This document shows, one piece after another, positions 44,908-56,697 of a stretch of 64,000 bases of DNA; position 1 is the first letter of the stretch, and each line of letters starts with the position of its first letter. The notes below the pieces were generated by a model. The model searched no databases, was not told the origin of the DNA, and saw nothing but the letters and a program-made list of their open reading frames with translations. The DNA is from Pogonophryne albipinna. Lineage: Eukaryota > Chordata > Actinopteri > Perciformes > Artedidraconidae. The DNA is taken from NCBI GenBank assembly GCA_028583405.1, contig JAPTMU010000107.1, positions 511,434 to 575,433 of the forward strand. Direction: 5' to 3'. Made by a program: the position numbers and the translations under genes.

Positions 44908-45002
44908 CTCTGTTGGCTGTTCTCAGTCCACTCGCCCGCTTTGGATCCAGCTGCTGATATTTTAAAATGCTGCCTCGGATTTTCAGTTCGTCCGCCAAAT
45001 TC
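44908..45002 (-). other. Candidate 95-bp upstream exon of the GTPase gene
   Basis: Minus-strand acceptor TTTTAG and donor GTTTGT bound a segment that is open in two frames (NLADELKIRGSILKYQQL and EFGGRTENPRQHFKISAAG). It is markedly less A/T-rich than its flanks. It could be 5'UTR or coding. Confidence 0.4.
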
Positions 45003-45624
45003 CTAAAATTAAACAAATACAAAGTTTCTGAAAATGAGTTTTAAAGTCAAGCTTACAGCCACATTTATTCATCATTCAATTCAATTCAATTGATGTGATG
45101 AAATAATAATTATGATACAGCGTTAGTATAGGACATTTATTTGCTTGAACTGTACTGTAGCTAACAAACCTTACACTAATGTCACTAACATTATTGCTCA
45201 ATAAAGATCAAACCAGTATCAAAACAGACTTCCAGCTAAACTGATGTTAGCTGTGCATCTTTCCTTGGTAAATGTTTCATTTCTTATTTGAGAGTTATTG
45301 TATTTATGATAAAATATTTACAGAAAATCTGGTCTTAACACATTTTGGGTTTTATCTTAAGTTATAATAATTGCTCAAAATAATGTGAAAAGTCATGTTT
45401 TTAGGCCATAAACCTTCAAAAACACAATACACACAATATTTCTAGATAGAATCAACTATGACTTTTTTTTTCTGGTAATACATATATATAAACATATATA
45501 AAACAGACATAAACCATCTTCCAATTTGAAATTCATCATCAAATTAAGTACAACTATACACTATCACCTAAACACTGCAATATAAAAAGTGTAGACTAAC
45601 AAGTAAGTGTCTTCAGCCACTTAC

Positions 45625-45681
45625 CACTCAAGATGTCTCTGACTGGGATGATAAGGAGAGCTCTGCTTCTTCTACTTATAG

Positions 45682-45685
<4 letters not shown>
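45625..45685 (-). promoter_or_regulatory. Probable promoter and first exon of the minus-strand GTPase gene
   Basis: On the minus strand a TATA-like CTATAAGTAG (about 45673-45682) is followed by a short exon ending at a strong donor, GAGTG|GTAAGT (border at 45625/45624). A (GT)24 run abuts the TATA-like box upstream. The exon has no ATG, so it would be untranslated. Confidence 0.5.

Positions 45686-45725
<40 letters not shown>
45676..45725. repeat. (CA)n microsatellite next to the promoter
   Basis: About 24 CA units immediately upstream of the TATA-like element of the minus-strand gene. Confidence 0.95.
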
Positions 45726-45726
<1 letters not shown>

Positions 45727-45746
45727 CCGTTTCCAAGAAACCCCAC

Positions 45747-46608
45747 CAGATATACATGAAATGTGAAAGTAAATCTGCTGCGGTTTTGCACTTGTCTTGA
45801 AAACATTTCTTGACATGCCACATACCAGCATGCTACAAATCCTCCACCATCATTCCAGTTCCCAAGAAAACAAGGATCACAGGATTAAACGTGCAGACGA
45901 CACCACGCTCATCGGACTCATCTCTCCAGCCAAGGATAAGGGCCGGCTGCAGCGTGTCATCCGCTCTGCAGAGAGGGTGATCGGCTGCAATCTGCCATCC
46001 CTCCATGACCTGCAGAAACAAACTGTTCACCCCTCTCACCTCTGGCAGGAGGCTGCGCTCCATCAGGACCAAAACCTCTCGCCACCTGAACACTTTCTTC
46101 CCCTCCGCTACCGGCCTCTTAAACAAGGCCCGGCCCCCCCACTGACACTTTACCTCAGCCACATCATAGACTCTATGCATTACATAATGTACACTATATC
46201 TGTTTTCTTGTCTTTTTTATTACAGCCGATTTTCATTCAGATTTTATTCCTTTTTTCATTCCATTCCATTGCAATGTAAATACTGTTATATTTTACAATA
46301 TTTGTATTACATTTTTCATTATTTTAAATATCTGTTCTAGTTCCCTCCCTGTGTTTTTAATTCATGTTTTATTTTTATGTACGCACCATGACGTCAAGTC
46401 AAACTCCTCGTATGTTTAAATCTACCTGATAATAAATCTGTTTCTGATTCTGATAATCATGAAAATAGAAGCTGTGCTAGAAAAACAGGAAACGGTTGTG
46501 TCTGCAGGTGTTAGAAAAACAGGAAACGGTTGTGTCTGCAGGTGCAGATATACAAGTAAATGAATGTGAAAGTAAATCTGCTGCGGTTTTGCACTTGTCT
46601 TGAAAACA
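45747..46608. repeat. ~60-bp direct duplication flanking a LINE fragment
   Basis: 45747-45805 and 46545-46608 share 'atgtgaaagtaaatctgctg' and 'cggttttgcacttgtcttga'. Between them lies the LINE fragment, plus a 34-bp tandem pair (46478-46545) containing GGAAACGGTTGTGTCTGCAG. Confidence 0.85.
45806..46458 (+). mobile_element. Internally deleted LINE 3' end
   Basis: The frame at 45797-46279 reads RADDTTLIGLIS, the reverse transcriptase active-site region (normally YADD), and then jumps to a RVIGCNLPSLHDL block from the extreme C-terminus. The RT thumb is therefore deleted. The segment ends in repeats of TCTGAT, a typical LINE 3' tail. Confidence 0.75.
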
Positions 46609-47719
46609 GAATGCCATGACCTTAAACATGTTATAGGAATAGATAAGGAATTAATGCAAATATGTTGCCTTAATAAGTCAACTTTATCATGACTTTCATT
46701 AAGTATCTTGTAATTGTTTGCACTCTTGGCTAAGATTTGTCAACAAAAAATAATGGTTCAGAACTAATAAAACATTATTTTTGCCTACCATGATACAGGT
46801 TTGATCTCACACTGCACAACCTTTACATCCGTTTCATCCGCCTCCGCCCACTAAAGACTTTATAATAAGTCAGACCATTTCTCGGAAACCCAAAATGTAA
46901 ACCTGAAAGTAAAAGAGACTTTTTTACCGATTCACCACAGTTTGAGCAGGCGGGTAGACAAGCCATGCGTAATTATTTCAAATCTACCAAACAAAGGAGA
47001 TGACATGGAAAAAAAGCCTTCAACTACAAAGACAAACCAATGACCATGTTCCCAGACTACACAGCCAGCATAGCTAAAGCAGAGCCGCTTTCACAGACCT
47101 TAAGCAAATTGTCACGATTCTTATGTCATGTCACGGTTTTAGTTTGGTGTGTCTGGTAATGGGTTTTTGCTGTTCTGTTCTCCCTGTCATGTTTTCCTCC
47201 TTGTATATTGTCTGTTCTGTTCTCCCTGTGTTTTCCTCCCTGTCGTTAGTTTCCCTGGTGTGTCTAATTGTCTGATTGTTTTCACCTGTCACCCCTTGTG
47301 TGTCTCCTGTGCTCATCATCAGCGTCAGCCCCGCCCCTGATTGTCCCCACCTGTGTCTTGTTATCCTGTGTTTAAATTCCCCTGTCTCCCAGTGTTCAGT
47401 GTCAGTTCATCTTGTCTCTTGCCATGGTCAGGTCTATGCTCTTGAAAAGTTTTGTTCCTCACTACGTGAGCGCTTTCATTTTGTTCTCAATTTTTGTCAT
47501 CTCAACTTGAGTTTTGATAGTGACCATTTTTTGTTCTTCTTGCTGTATCTTCCCAATAATTTACCTCTGTCTCCCGGGTCGTGCAATTGGGTCCTACATC
47601 CTAAGTGTCTGAGTTCGCAACAAAAATAGACTATAACTTTGATAACTGAGATGCTATCACTAACTGTTTGGATACCACTGTTCCCTGGGGAGTAGTAATG
47701 GGAGCAACAGGGACATTGA
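46609..47719. other. Divergent intergenic region, possible LTR-like fragment
   Basis: No gene seen. About 47110-47430 starts TGTCACGATTC, is C/T-rich and resembles fish LTR sequence, but no partner or duplication was found. A TTCTCGGAA motif at about 46878 fits the STAT-type consensus TTCNNNGAA, a weak observation. Confidence 0.35.
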
Positions 47720-48355
47720 CGGAGCGTCCACACTACAGCTTCAAAAAAAGCTTGGAGCTGGGCGTGTCTGAAAGCTTGGGGATTTTATTCGAGCAACGCG
47801 ACCAACAACCAATCACATGAATCTCCCGCCCCCGACATACAAAGCAAAAAACCCCGCGGATTTTATGCGAGCAATATATATAAACTCCCCAAACAGGCGA
47901 AAACCTACCAGTTTCACCCACTGTCTCTGCCACCTCCCTCCATGCCTGGTTCTTCCGGTTTGTATCCCGGTAGGTGAAGAGGGTCTGGTCATACAAAACC
48001 GGGTGATTTGATACGGCGATAAATAGTTTCTCCTCCATCTTTTTTTGAAATATAGAAATCAACGGCGGGATATCTCTCCCAGCTTAGACGCGGTTTGATT
48101 GGCTAGCGCTTGAGCTGTCAAATTTTCAGAAACGGGATTTGATTGGCTAGCGCTGGCTACTCCGGCGTCTCCGGCGTCAGAAGTTGAACATTGTTCAACT
48201 TCTGACGCCGGAGACGGTGGAGACGGACCGCTATGCTACCCACAATTCAGTTCGGCGAAAAGCGAGGCAACGTGACGTCACCCCATTCAAAGTGAATGGG
48301 CAGACGCGTTGGAAACTGTTTTTGAAGCTGTCGACGCTGTAGTGTGGACGCAGCG
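47720..48355. mobile_element. Harbinger-like MITE
   Basis: The inverted ends CGGAGCGTCCACACTACAGC and CGCTGCGTCCACACTACAGC are flanked by tga (47717-47719 and 48356-48358), the 3-bp duplication expected for PIF/Harbinger. The body (636 bp) has no transposase but a repeated TTTGATTGGCTAGCGCT and a strong palindrome. Confidence 0.75.
48166..48216. repeat. Near-perfect palindrome, 25-bp arms, 1-base centre
   Basis: Arms 48166-48190 and 48192-48216 are reverse complements around a single T, centred on GTTGAACATTGTTCAAC. It would form a stable hairpin or cruciform. Confidence 0.9.
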
Positions 48356-48358
48356 TGA

Positions 48359-49239
48359 GTGTTTCCCTTAGTCTAGTACAGTGTTGTTTGTTAATGCTTT
48401 GGTAATGCTCAAACAATAATACTGCTGTACCTGCAATCTGTTTTGTTTTGTTTTAAATTAAACCTTGACCACCCAAACCTACTGCAAACATTGCCTCTAT
48501 ACATCCTGCTTATATGAAAGACACTTTGATATTGTATGCTGTGTTCCACTTTTAAACTCAAACTCAGAGATCAATAAACAGTGTTTGGGTCATGTCATTA
48601 CTGGGAAATCAGCCTGGTTCTCTGTTCCTCCTCCTCAAAGAGTTGAGGCAAATAAATGTATAAAAGGAACAAAGGTATTTTGGTAACAGGTATCACACGG
48701 ATCATTCTTTATCTTTATATTGCTCACAGATAAGGTGTATGATCTGATAACATGTCAGACCTCAGTAACCAGACACGTAAACCTGAAATGAAAAAGAAAA
48801 TACATATTTCTATCAGCCTTAAGGCTCAAATTATTTAACATAATGCTTAATCCAATATTACACTTTGGCCTGATGTACCAGAACACAGTCATAAAGAGGG
48901 ACTCTTATTGAGCTAAATTTGAACAAAAAAACCACACCTGAAAAGACATTATATATTTAGCGTTTACTTTATTCATCCAGCTCACTGACCCTTTGCTGTT
49001 ATGTCCCTCAGTTACTCTGAATAATCATCAAACATTTTTTTTAGAAACTTTAATTGGATCCAACATCTACCAAAGGAATGGTATGTTTATTTATTCCAAA
49101 CTGCTTTATGGCAAATGCCAACGAAAGTTGTACCCGTGTTGCACTACGCTGCAAGTCAGGCCATTTCTTGTAAATCAGCCTGGTTCTCCTCAGTGCCGCC
49201 TCCTGCTAATGAATAATGATCTGGGGGCGTTTCTCTCTC
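48359..49239. other. Upstream region of the plus-strand gene
   Basis: No gene seen. A short block 'aatcagcctggttctc' is repeated at about 48607 and 49173, before the putative 5' exon. The second copy is followed by a G/C-richer stretch and GACAATAAAAC. Confidence 0.45.
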
Positions 49240-49299
49240 TGAGACAATAAAACATGCGAAACTGCAGCACTGCCTCAGAGGATCACACACATCTCTACA
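49240..49299 (+). other. Putative 5'UTR exon of the plus-strand gene
   Basis: The sequence ending CATCTCTACA is followed by a consensus donor GTAAGTAC (49300 on). The next acceptor, CTATTCAAG at 50480-50488, lies nine bases before the start codon. The upstream limit is not determinable. Confidence 0.45.
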
Positions 49300-50488
49300 G
49301 TAAGTACACCTAATGTTCTTTCTGTTAAGATGCTGTTGCATGCAGTTTTACTGTGTATCTTAACTTTGCATAACTGCTGGTTGTTTAACCAACAACTGTA
49401 GATGTGGTTTAAATGACAAGCATTCTTTTGATTATTTTTTATAAAGTATTTCACTGTACTGACAGAAATGTGCACAAGTTTTACCACTTTGCTTCAGACT
49501 GAAAAATATTAAACAATAATATATGATAACAAATACTGCATTTTATGGTAGCACCACAAATGCACATACATATTTGTTGTATTGTACGTTGTTTTTAAGA
49601 GTAGATCAGATGTAAAAAACGAGCAAATGTAGAACTATTTTTGAAATCTGAAATTATTAAAAATAAAAATAAAACTAGTACAATAAGAATCTCACATATT
49701 CCTCTGAAAATTAAATGTAATTATTGAATATCATAAATGCTTATTTGAATGCACCTTCATGTTATGTGTACATATAGATTATTAGATTATGCTCCTGCTA
49801 ATTCAGACATCCATGTTCCCTTAACTGGGATTACTTTAGACTCATTTTCTAAATATATTTTGGGCTAATAGCAACTCAGTTATTTGATATTCCAGAAAAT
49901 ATATTTTGTTTATGAAGACATTCATTATTTACTAAAAGCTTTACTCATCAATATTTCTATATTAACAATTTTTATCCGGACTGTTGTATGTTATAACAAA
50001 CACAAACAGACATTTTTAACAGATGTATCACCGGTGATAATATGTTAACAGCTGGTTCTGCTAAGAAAATATAATAATTGAATAGGATTGTTACTGCATT
50101 TATTATAATATGTATTTATTTATTTATATTTATCAGCTCAGCTCTACTCAAACCATTCTGATGTTAAAACTGTGAAGTAGACATTTGGTAATTAGCTTGC
50201 ATGTTGCACATTGTTCTGTTGCAGCAGTAAAGCAAATAATAGCAATGAACAGAAAAGAAACAAAGGGGTCATTAAAAGTCACTTTCCATAAAAGTTGATT
50301 AGGACACTTGTTTTGTTTGACATTGGATTATCAGATGTTTATTAGACCCCTTAAATTGGTAAATGTACCCAAAAAGGAAATATTCTATTTTACTTTTACC
50401 TTCAGTGGAGCTTGTCTCTCGTGCAAACTATACAAGAACACTAATGACTCACAGTTTAAATATACATACATTCTGTTTTCTATTCAAG

Positions 50489-50596
50489 AATAAGAGATGG
50501 ACCCTCAAGCAAGCAGAACAATAGAAGTGGCGGCACTCGGCCGGCCATTCAGCCTCGGGACGCTGTACGACTGCCGGCAGGATTCACTGGTCCCTG
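50489..50596 (+). CDS. First coding exon of the stonustoxin-like/GTPase gene
   Basis: An acceptor precedes 50489, the ATG is at 50497, and the exon ends at a GTAAGG donor after 100 coding bases (33 codons plus one base). It is GC-rich in an A/T-rich setting. It encodes the short N-terminal block (A-L-G-R-P-F then L-Y-D) typical of stonustoxin-family proteins. Phase 1 fits the exon at 60264 exactly. The 9667-bp intron between is filled with transposons. Confidence 0.85.
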
Positions 50597-50682
50597 GTAA
50601 GGATCCACATGCAAAGTTACTGAACAACAAAAACTGCACAAAACTCAATCCAAATATTCAGGTATGGGAACCTACATATAAA

Positions 50683-52266
50683 AATGTGGTAACACTTTAT
50701 ATTAAGGTACACAAATTCACCATCAACTAGTTGTTAATTAACATGCATATTAGCAGTATATTGGCTCTTTATTAGTCATTATAAAACACTTATTAATGCC
50801 TTATTCTACATGACCATATTCTAATAATAATCGTTTATTTGAACCGGGACAGTGCACATTAATGAACATTTTAAACAAAATAATGCTTTTAAATGTAAAT
50901 GAGCCTGATTTTAGCTTTGAGCTCATTTCCATCCGTAGTCCCGTCACATACAACAAGTAATAAGCCATTAGTTGAGAGTTTTTCCTCAATAACCCTCTAA
51001 TTAGTGCTTATTTATTGCAAGTAAGGAACTTATTGTTCATGAGTTTTGGTCTTAATATGCTCTGCTCAATATGGGCCTAATAAGGCAGCAGTACCACAAG
51101 AATAGTAATTCTCCCATAATAACACTTAACAAATATGATCTATTCTTATGTAACAAGACATGAAACTATAAGTGTCAATTGTGTCTAAATAACTCAAAAT
51201 GAGGTATTTCTATCTAAGAACATGTTCCCTATTCTAAAGTGAAGTCTTGTTCATAACCAATAAGCTAGTAGTTTGACTCTAATTGACCTGAACAGGTTCC
51301 CTATTCTAAAGTTGCCTCCTCTTCACACTTTGTAAATACCTTATAACTACTGAAATTAACCTCAACAGCACATGAACAAAGTAGGCACATGTTCAAATAT
51401 CTGTTTTATTAATGAACCACTATAGAGAGGTTCAAACACATCCCAAAACATGTCAAGTTTCTCCAAGGCTGAGAACACATGCAGCCCGTACTTTTTAAAT
51501 AAAAACACATTTTTAACAGAGTTTATGTATTTGTGATCATACTGTGTGACCTGCTTGTATGTTCTTACACAATATGTGTACTGTTCTCTCTATGTGTTGT
51601 CCTGTCTCAGTGTGAACATAGATTAAACAGCCAGCCAAACTCTTTTGAGAGCCAGGGAATGAGCAGCCATGCTCCTTTATTGACTTATTTGCAGTCCACT
51701 GACATTCAAACAGAGTGAAACTATAAAAAAAGAAGTTACAAGGCACTTAATGATCCTATATATGCAATTGTAACATACACAGATTAACACATAGGACCGC
51801 TAAGTGTAAACAAGCCAAATATAGCCAATGCTAGTATAGCTAATGCTAGCATGTATGCTAATGCTACCGTGTATGCTAACACTAGCGCAAATGCTAATGC
51901 ATTTTCTCATTGTGTTTAAACATCTCCAAATGTCATCACATAAACACAATACATGTTACTAATCCTTAAAGTGTAAGTGTAAGGCTTACACTTACACTTA
52001 CAGTCATTGCTTTCTGACGGACTTGACCCTTTTACTCTTCAGGTTGCATAGGGAAAATTAGTAGCAGTCTACTGCCATGCTATTCAGTTCACTTTCTCCT
52101 ACTTCTTGTCCCCAGTTTCCTGTCTAACCTTCAGTACAAATTTTGCAAACATATAAATAATACAGGTCAATATCACCTTGCTATTGGTAGCTGAACTGTC
52201 AATACCACAAAATATATTCTTATGTAGATATAAATACCTAATTTTGAGTTATTTGTTAACACTTAT
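50683..52266. mobile_element. Inverted-repeat (foldback/MITE-like) element, left arm and centre
   Basis: It starts near GGTAACACTTTATATTAAGG, a widespread fish MITE terminus. The stretch 50990-51240 pairs, in reverse, with 52190-52266 plus 57363-57545; the LTR element sits within the right arm. A further short repeat lies at about 50822-50985. The outer end of the right arm was not found. Confidence 0.7.
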
Positions 52267-53272
52267 TGTTACGATCTCACTAGGGTTGAGGAATGTAACA
52301 CACACCAGAATGGAATTGGTAATCAATTATAATAGGGTTTAATGGAATAATCAACAGGTGTACAACAAAAAGGAGGACAAATATAGCCTAAGCCAAACTA
52401 AAGAGTCAAAAGGGCACAGGTAAACTGCTAAACAAAAAGAGGACTCTAAAAGGGAGTCTAAATCCACACCTGGCTACACCGCTAATCACCGCTAATGGGG
52501 AGGCCGCAGGGAAATGCAGCTAACACAGGGAAAACCAAACACACTACTCTAACACATATCTAAACACGCTACTCTAACACATACCTGAACACACTACTCT
52601 AACACATATCTAAACACGCTACTCTAACACATATCTAAACACGCTACTCTAACACATACCTGAACACACTACTCTAACACATATCTAAACACGCTACTCT
52701 AACACATACCTGAACACACTACTCTAACACATACCTAAACACGCTACTCTAACACATATCTAAACACGCTACTCTAACACATATCTAAACACGCTACTCT
52801 AACACATATCTAAACACGCTACTCTAACACATATCTAAACACGCTACTCTAACACATATCTAAACACGCTACTCTAACACATACCTGAACACACTACTCT
52901 AACACATATCTAAACACGCTACTCTAACACATACCTGAACACACTACTCTAAACACATAAACACGGATCACACAAGTTCTGACAGTTTAACTCTAACGTG
53001 TCCACGACACAGGAGCAAGATGAATGAGACGTCTGATCGCAGCAGAGCCTCCCGAGTGATAGCCGTCCCCAGGCTTTGTAGTTATCTCATGGCAGGTGTG
53101 CGCCGGCTGTGCGCTGCGATTGGAGTGCGTCGGGCCCGGCGTGCTCCAATCCCAATCTTCAGGAGGCGGACCAGGAGATAGCAGCCAATCACGTCAGGGC
53201 AACCGCAAAGCTCATTTACATACAACGCAGGGTAACACAGTTAAGGGGACCAGGAAGACAGCAGCCGTGACA
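52267..53272 (-). repeat. 3' LTR with expanded 25-bp minisatellite
   Basis: 1006 bp. Positions about 52545-52955 hold some 16 units of TAAACACGCTACTCTAACAC-ATATC, with CGCTAC/CACTAC and ATATCT/ATACCTG variants. The partner LTR has about two units. Confidence 0.92.
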
Positions 53273-54453
53273 CTCCCCCCCTTAAGACACAAACCCCCAG
53301 GTTTTGTGAAATTACACACACTAACGATCCAATCTAGTAACACACACACGAATAACACCAACCAACCTGGACATGTTATCGGCCAACACTCTCTCTGAGC
53401 CCTTTTATATGGCGGGTATCTAACCTGGTAGTCCCTCTCGATCAGAGCCCATCGCATGAGACACTGATCGTGCTTGTGCACGCCGGCACAGACTACGTAG
53501 GGATCGTAGCAAAGGAACACGACTATGATCGGCCAAAGGCTGAGTCCTACACAGATCTCAACATACTGTAGAGCTAACACCAAAACTAGGATGAGTATCC
53601 GATAAATTAGCGGACACTCTCGGGTTACTGAGCGAGTCGGAAAGTCGAGAGGCTTGTCTGAGCTGGCGTGTTGCGCTGGTCTCGCGACATCCTCATGAGG
53701 AGGGAAAGCCACAATTTCTGGCTTTCCCTCGGGCACAGCTTTATCTGAAAGCACCGGCACAAACACAGGATCAGACAGGACGGCATCAGAGTCATTTCTG
53801 AGAGCAGGGGTCACCTTACTACCCGCAATGTCATTTCCCATTAAAAACACTATACCTTCCAACGGTAACGCTGGGCACACAGCGACTGGGTAAAACCCGG
53901 TTACTAGGTCTGATTGAACATGTACTTTGTGTACGGGCCGTGGGATATAACCCATCTCAATGCCGCATAAGGTGGAACCATATCCACAGGCTGATTGTTC
54001 AGAAAATGGCAGTGCGGAGGCAACCATCACAGACTGTGCGCCTCCGGTGTCTCGTAATATGCGCACAGGTCTCTGATCGGCACACTCACCAGTTAACGAT
54101 ATCAACCCATCAAACACGAAGGGCTTAAAACAGTCATCTATCTCGTCAGATGTAGGGTTAGTACTTGACTCTGCTTTAATTAAGCCGATGCCTTTCGACT
54201 GGGACATATTTTGTGGCTGCTCCCTACGCTTCAGAGTTTCACAGTTTACAATGACGTGTCCAGGCTGGTGACAGTAATAACACTCTCTTCCCTCTTTCTC
54301 CACATTATACACATCTAATGGCTGAGTAACAGGTGCAGCTGACCCACGGCGGGGTTTGTCAGTAACCCCCAGAGAAAACACAGATTTATGGGTGAGCACA
54401 TACTCGTCAGCCAGCACAGCTGCAGCCATGGCCGTATCCACCATTGAGGTCAC
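53212..54453 (-). pseudogene. Gag nucleocapsid plus protease region, 413 codons
   Basis: A zinc knuckle CYYCHQPGHVIVNC (CX2CX4HX4C) is at residues 58-71. An aspartic-protease-like LRDTGGAQS is at 133-141. The last ~140 residues contain hydrophobic segments unlike pol and run into the LTR. In an intact element this would continue into reverse transcriptase; here it does not. The N-terminus is separated from the capsid frame by unrelated sequence (about 54450-55690). Confidence 0.8.
53273..53286 (-). promoter_or_regulatory. Polypurine tract of the Gypsy-type element
   Basis: Minus-strand CTTAAGGGGGGGAG directly precedes the 3' LTR's TGTCACGG. Confidence 0.8.
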
Positions 54454-55690
54454 CGAGGTCCGGACCTCGGAACAAATTTTCGAGCTGTGTATTTAACAAA
54501 ACTTGTGAAATAATTGCACTAAACGGGGTATTTTGTAGTACTTCCATTTACTGCCGATGGGGGCGCCGCATAACTACGTAGCCTCGATTAAAGCAAACAG
54601 AAGAAGACGACATGTATCAACAAACCACCGCAGCCCGGACTTGAACCGGAGCAGCGGAGGAGTGATGAGGTATCTAGAGATCTGAGTCCAGCGGGCTGCT
54701 TGTGCTTCTGTTCTCCAGGGAGGAGAGCTCCAGAGGCTAAACTTTGGTTTACATTGCGTGAATAAACTAGCTAGAGAGCTAAAGTTAATTACATTCATCC
54801 AATGTCAGAAGGATTACCTTTTAACACACGTTGTAATGCTTTTCTTTCATTTCAATTTGAGTAAAACATTGAAGATATAACATTATTGTTTTATTTTTAC
54901 ACTGACTCAGATATAATGAAAAGACTTCGTCAGTCGAAGCTCAGCTTTGGTAAGGAAGAGACAGGACAGGCAGAGAGAGAGAGAAAGTGATGGAAGTCAG
55001 GGAGGAACTGCAGGTACAGTCACACAAAAGAATGTAGGCTAAATAACCATAACCCCATCTATCTATCTATAACTTAGTCTTCATTTACAATATAGACAAT
55101 AGGCATAATTTTTAAACAACATACATCTATTGCAGTTATGATGTCATAGTAACATACAATTGTATTAAACACAATTTGCTTACATCTTTGTTCTCTTTTG
55201 AGAATCAAACAAAACAGATTTTAATTAAAAGAAATAATGCAAACAAACAAGTGAAATGAACTAAATGGCTGAATTGCTTTCAATTCACTGGCAGGAGCGA
55301 CAAGTGAGGAGGAGCAAAAAGTGAACAACGAGGGAGAGATTGAACAAAAATAAATAGTAGAGGACAGAGAGAGTAATGAACAGGAAGAAGACAGAGAGAC
55401 TCAAGAAGATGGAAGAGAGGCTGCAGGTTATGGAAAGGAGAGAGACATGGAAAATCAATGTTGACAATGTTTTGTGATCATTTTAGCCTCTTCTGCGTCC
55501 AGATCATTAATAGTAACAATCAACTGATTCTTATGTATTTCACTTTCAAAAATAATTTATGCTGACATTGTCAGCCCACTGACATGGTTTGAAATCAATA
55601 TATTATCCAATTTGTGACCCCCCCCACAGGACTTAAAAAGCACCTAACTAGATCATGAAAATCCCAAAAATCGCTTACAGCTGAGAGAGT
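54450..55690. mobile_element. Sequence inserted into the gag gene
   Basis: The capsid frame ends around KVNTLSAV and the next gag frame resumes at AAVLADEY. The break points share CAGCTGT, a possible 7-bp target duplication. The ~1.2-kb insert is A/T-rich, with a palindromic GGTCCGGACC near 54469-54478 and no recognised coding region. Its family is unknown. Confidence 0.5.
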
Positions 55691-56137
55691 ATTTACTTTC
55701 TGTTCGTTTAGGTACATCACGATGCGCTCGTACAAACATTTTTTAAATTCTTCCATCAAGATTAATTCCCTCAAAGCGGTATAATCCGCGGCTTTACAGG
55801 AAGCAATCCATTTTGCAAACATCATTCCCTTTTCTCTGGCAAACTCCACATGTGTTTGATTAGGACCCTTCCTAAGGTGTCTAAATCTCTGTCTGTAAGC
55901 TTCGGGAACGAGTTCGTACACTCTGAGGATGGCAGTTTTAACAAAATCATAATCAAGACTTTCCTCCAAAGAAAGAGCAGCTACTGCTTCCTGAGCTCTC
56001 CCGTGAATTTTACATTGCACCAGGAGAGCCCACGATTCAGACGGCCACCGCAGTGCTGCAGCAATGCGCTCAAATGTGCCAAAATACACGTCCACTTCAG
56101 TCTCCCTAAAGGTTGGCACTAATGATAACTGTCTCAA
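55595..56137 (-). pseudogene. Gag capsid-like region
   Basis: 180 codons. VDVYFGTFERIAAALRWP and QRFRHLRKG match the SCAN-related capsid of vertebrate Gypsy-type elements. The frame is broken at its start relative to the preceding gag piece (a shift near 56120) and runs into inserted sequence at its end. Confidence 0.75.
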
Positions 56138-56621
56138 TCTCCAGCTTCCTTACTTCCAGCTGAAACTGCATTTGTCTGCTCTGCTCTTTGTCTGTTGCCT
56201 CCAGCTGAAGACGAGCGAGACGGACCTTTAGATTAGCCCCCTCTCGGGACCCCACTGAGCCACCAGGGGATAGTGCTTCATGGCGAGGAAACGCGAGCGG
56301 TGGTGTAAACCGCCCGTTGTCCTCACTGTCCCCACCCTCTCCCTGAGCAGCTGAAGGCTCCGCCTCAAGCTTTTGCGTCTCCCAATCTTCCGGTACCGCA
56401 TCAGACATTGCAGGCAACACAAGATTACCCCGTTCCACCAACTCATCCACAATGACCGCCTTTAAATCCGCTTTTAATAGCTGCCTTACCCCCGTGAGAC
56501 TGAAGTGTTGCGCAATCTCCACCAGGTCTTCCTTACGACACTGATCCAACTGCTTGACTGACGGTCTGATTAAAAAGGACTTTAAATCAAACGATGCCAT
56601 ACCCAGGTGAACTGCACTCAA
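56106..56621 (-). pseudogene. Gag N-terminal region
   Basis: 171 codons. It starts about 75 bases inside the 5' LTR border on the minus strand. It is predicted helical, with an acidic, Gly/Pro-rich middle. It overlaps the capsid frame by 32 bases in a different frame, which implies a frameshift. Confidence 0.65.
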
Positions 56622-56675
56622 AGTTACCTGTTGTTACCACCAAACCCACTTATCACCCCAGGATTCTAATGAAAG

Positions 56676-56693
56676 ATCCCGGACGAGTCCCCA
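56676..56693 (-). promoter_or_regulatory. tRNA-Pro-like primer binding site
   Basis: Minus-strand TGGGGACTCGTCCGGGAT lies four bases after the 5' LTR. It matches the tRNA-Pro complement (TGGGGGCTCGTCCGGGAT) at 17 of 18 positions. Confidence 0.88.
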
Positions 56694-56697
56694 TGTA

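Noticed and set aside
45797..46279. 160-codon frame as an intact gene
   Set aside because: It is two distant parts of a LINE reverse transcriptase joined by deletion, with LINE tail repeats behind.
46870..46890. TTCTCGGAA as a STAT site controlling both divergent genes
   Set aside because: A nine-base degenerate consensus is expected by chance at this length; no second site or conservation can be shown.
47110..47430. C/T-rich segment as a solo LTR
   Set aside because: It begins TGTCACG like an LTR, but no CA end with a matching target duplication was found.
50497..50730. 77-codon frame as a complete small protein
   Set aside because: It reads through a strong splice donor at 50597; only the first 100 bases fit the family and the downstream exon phase.
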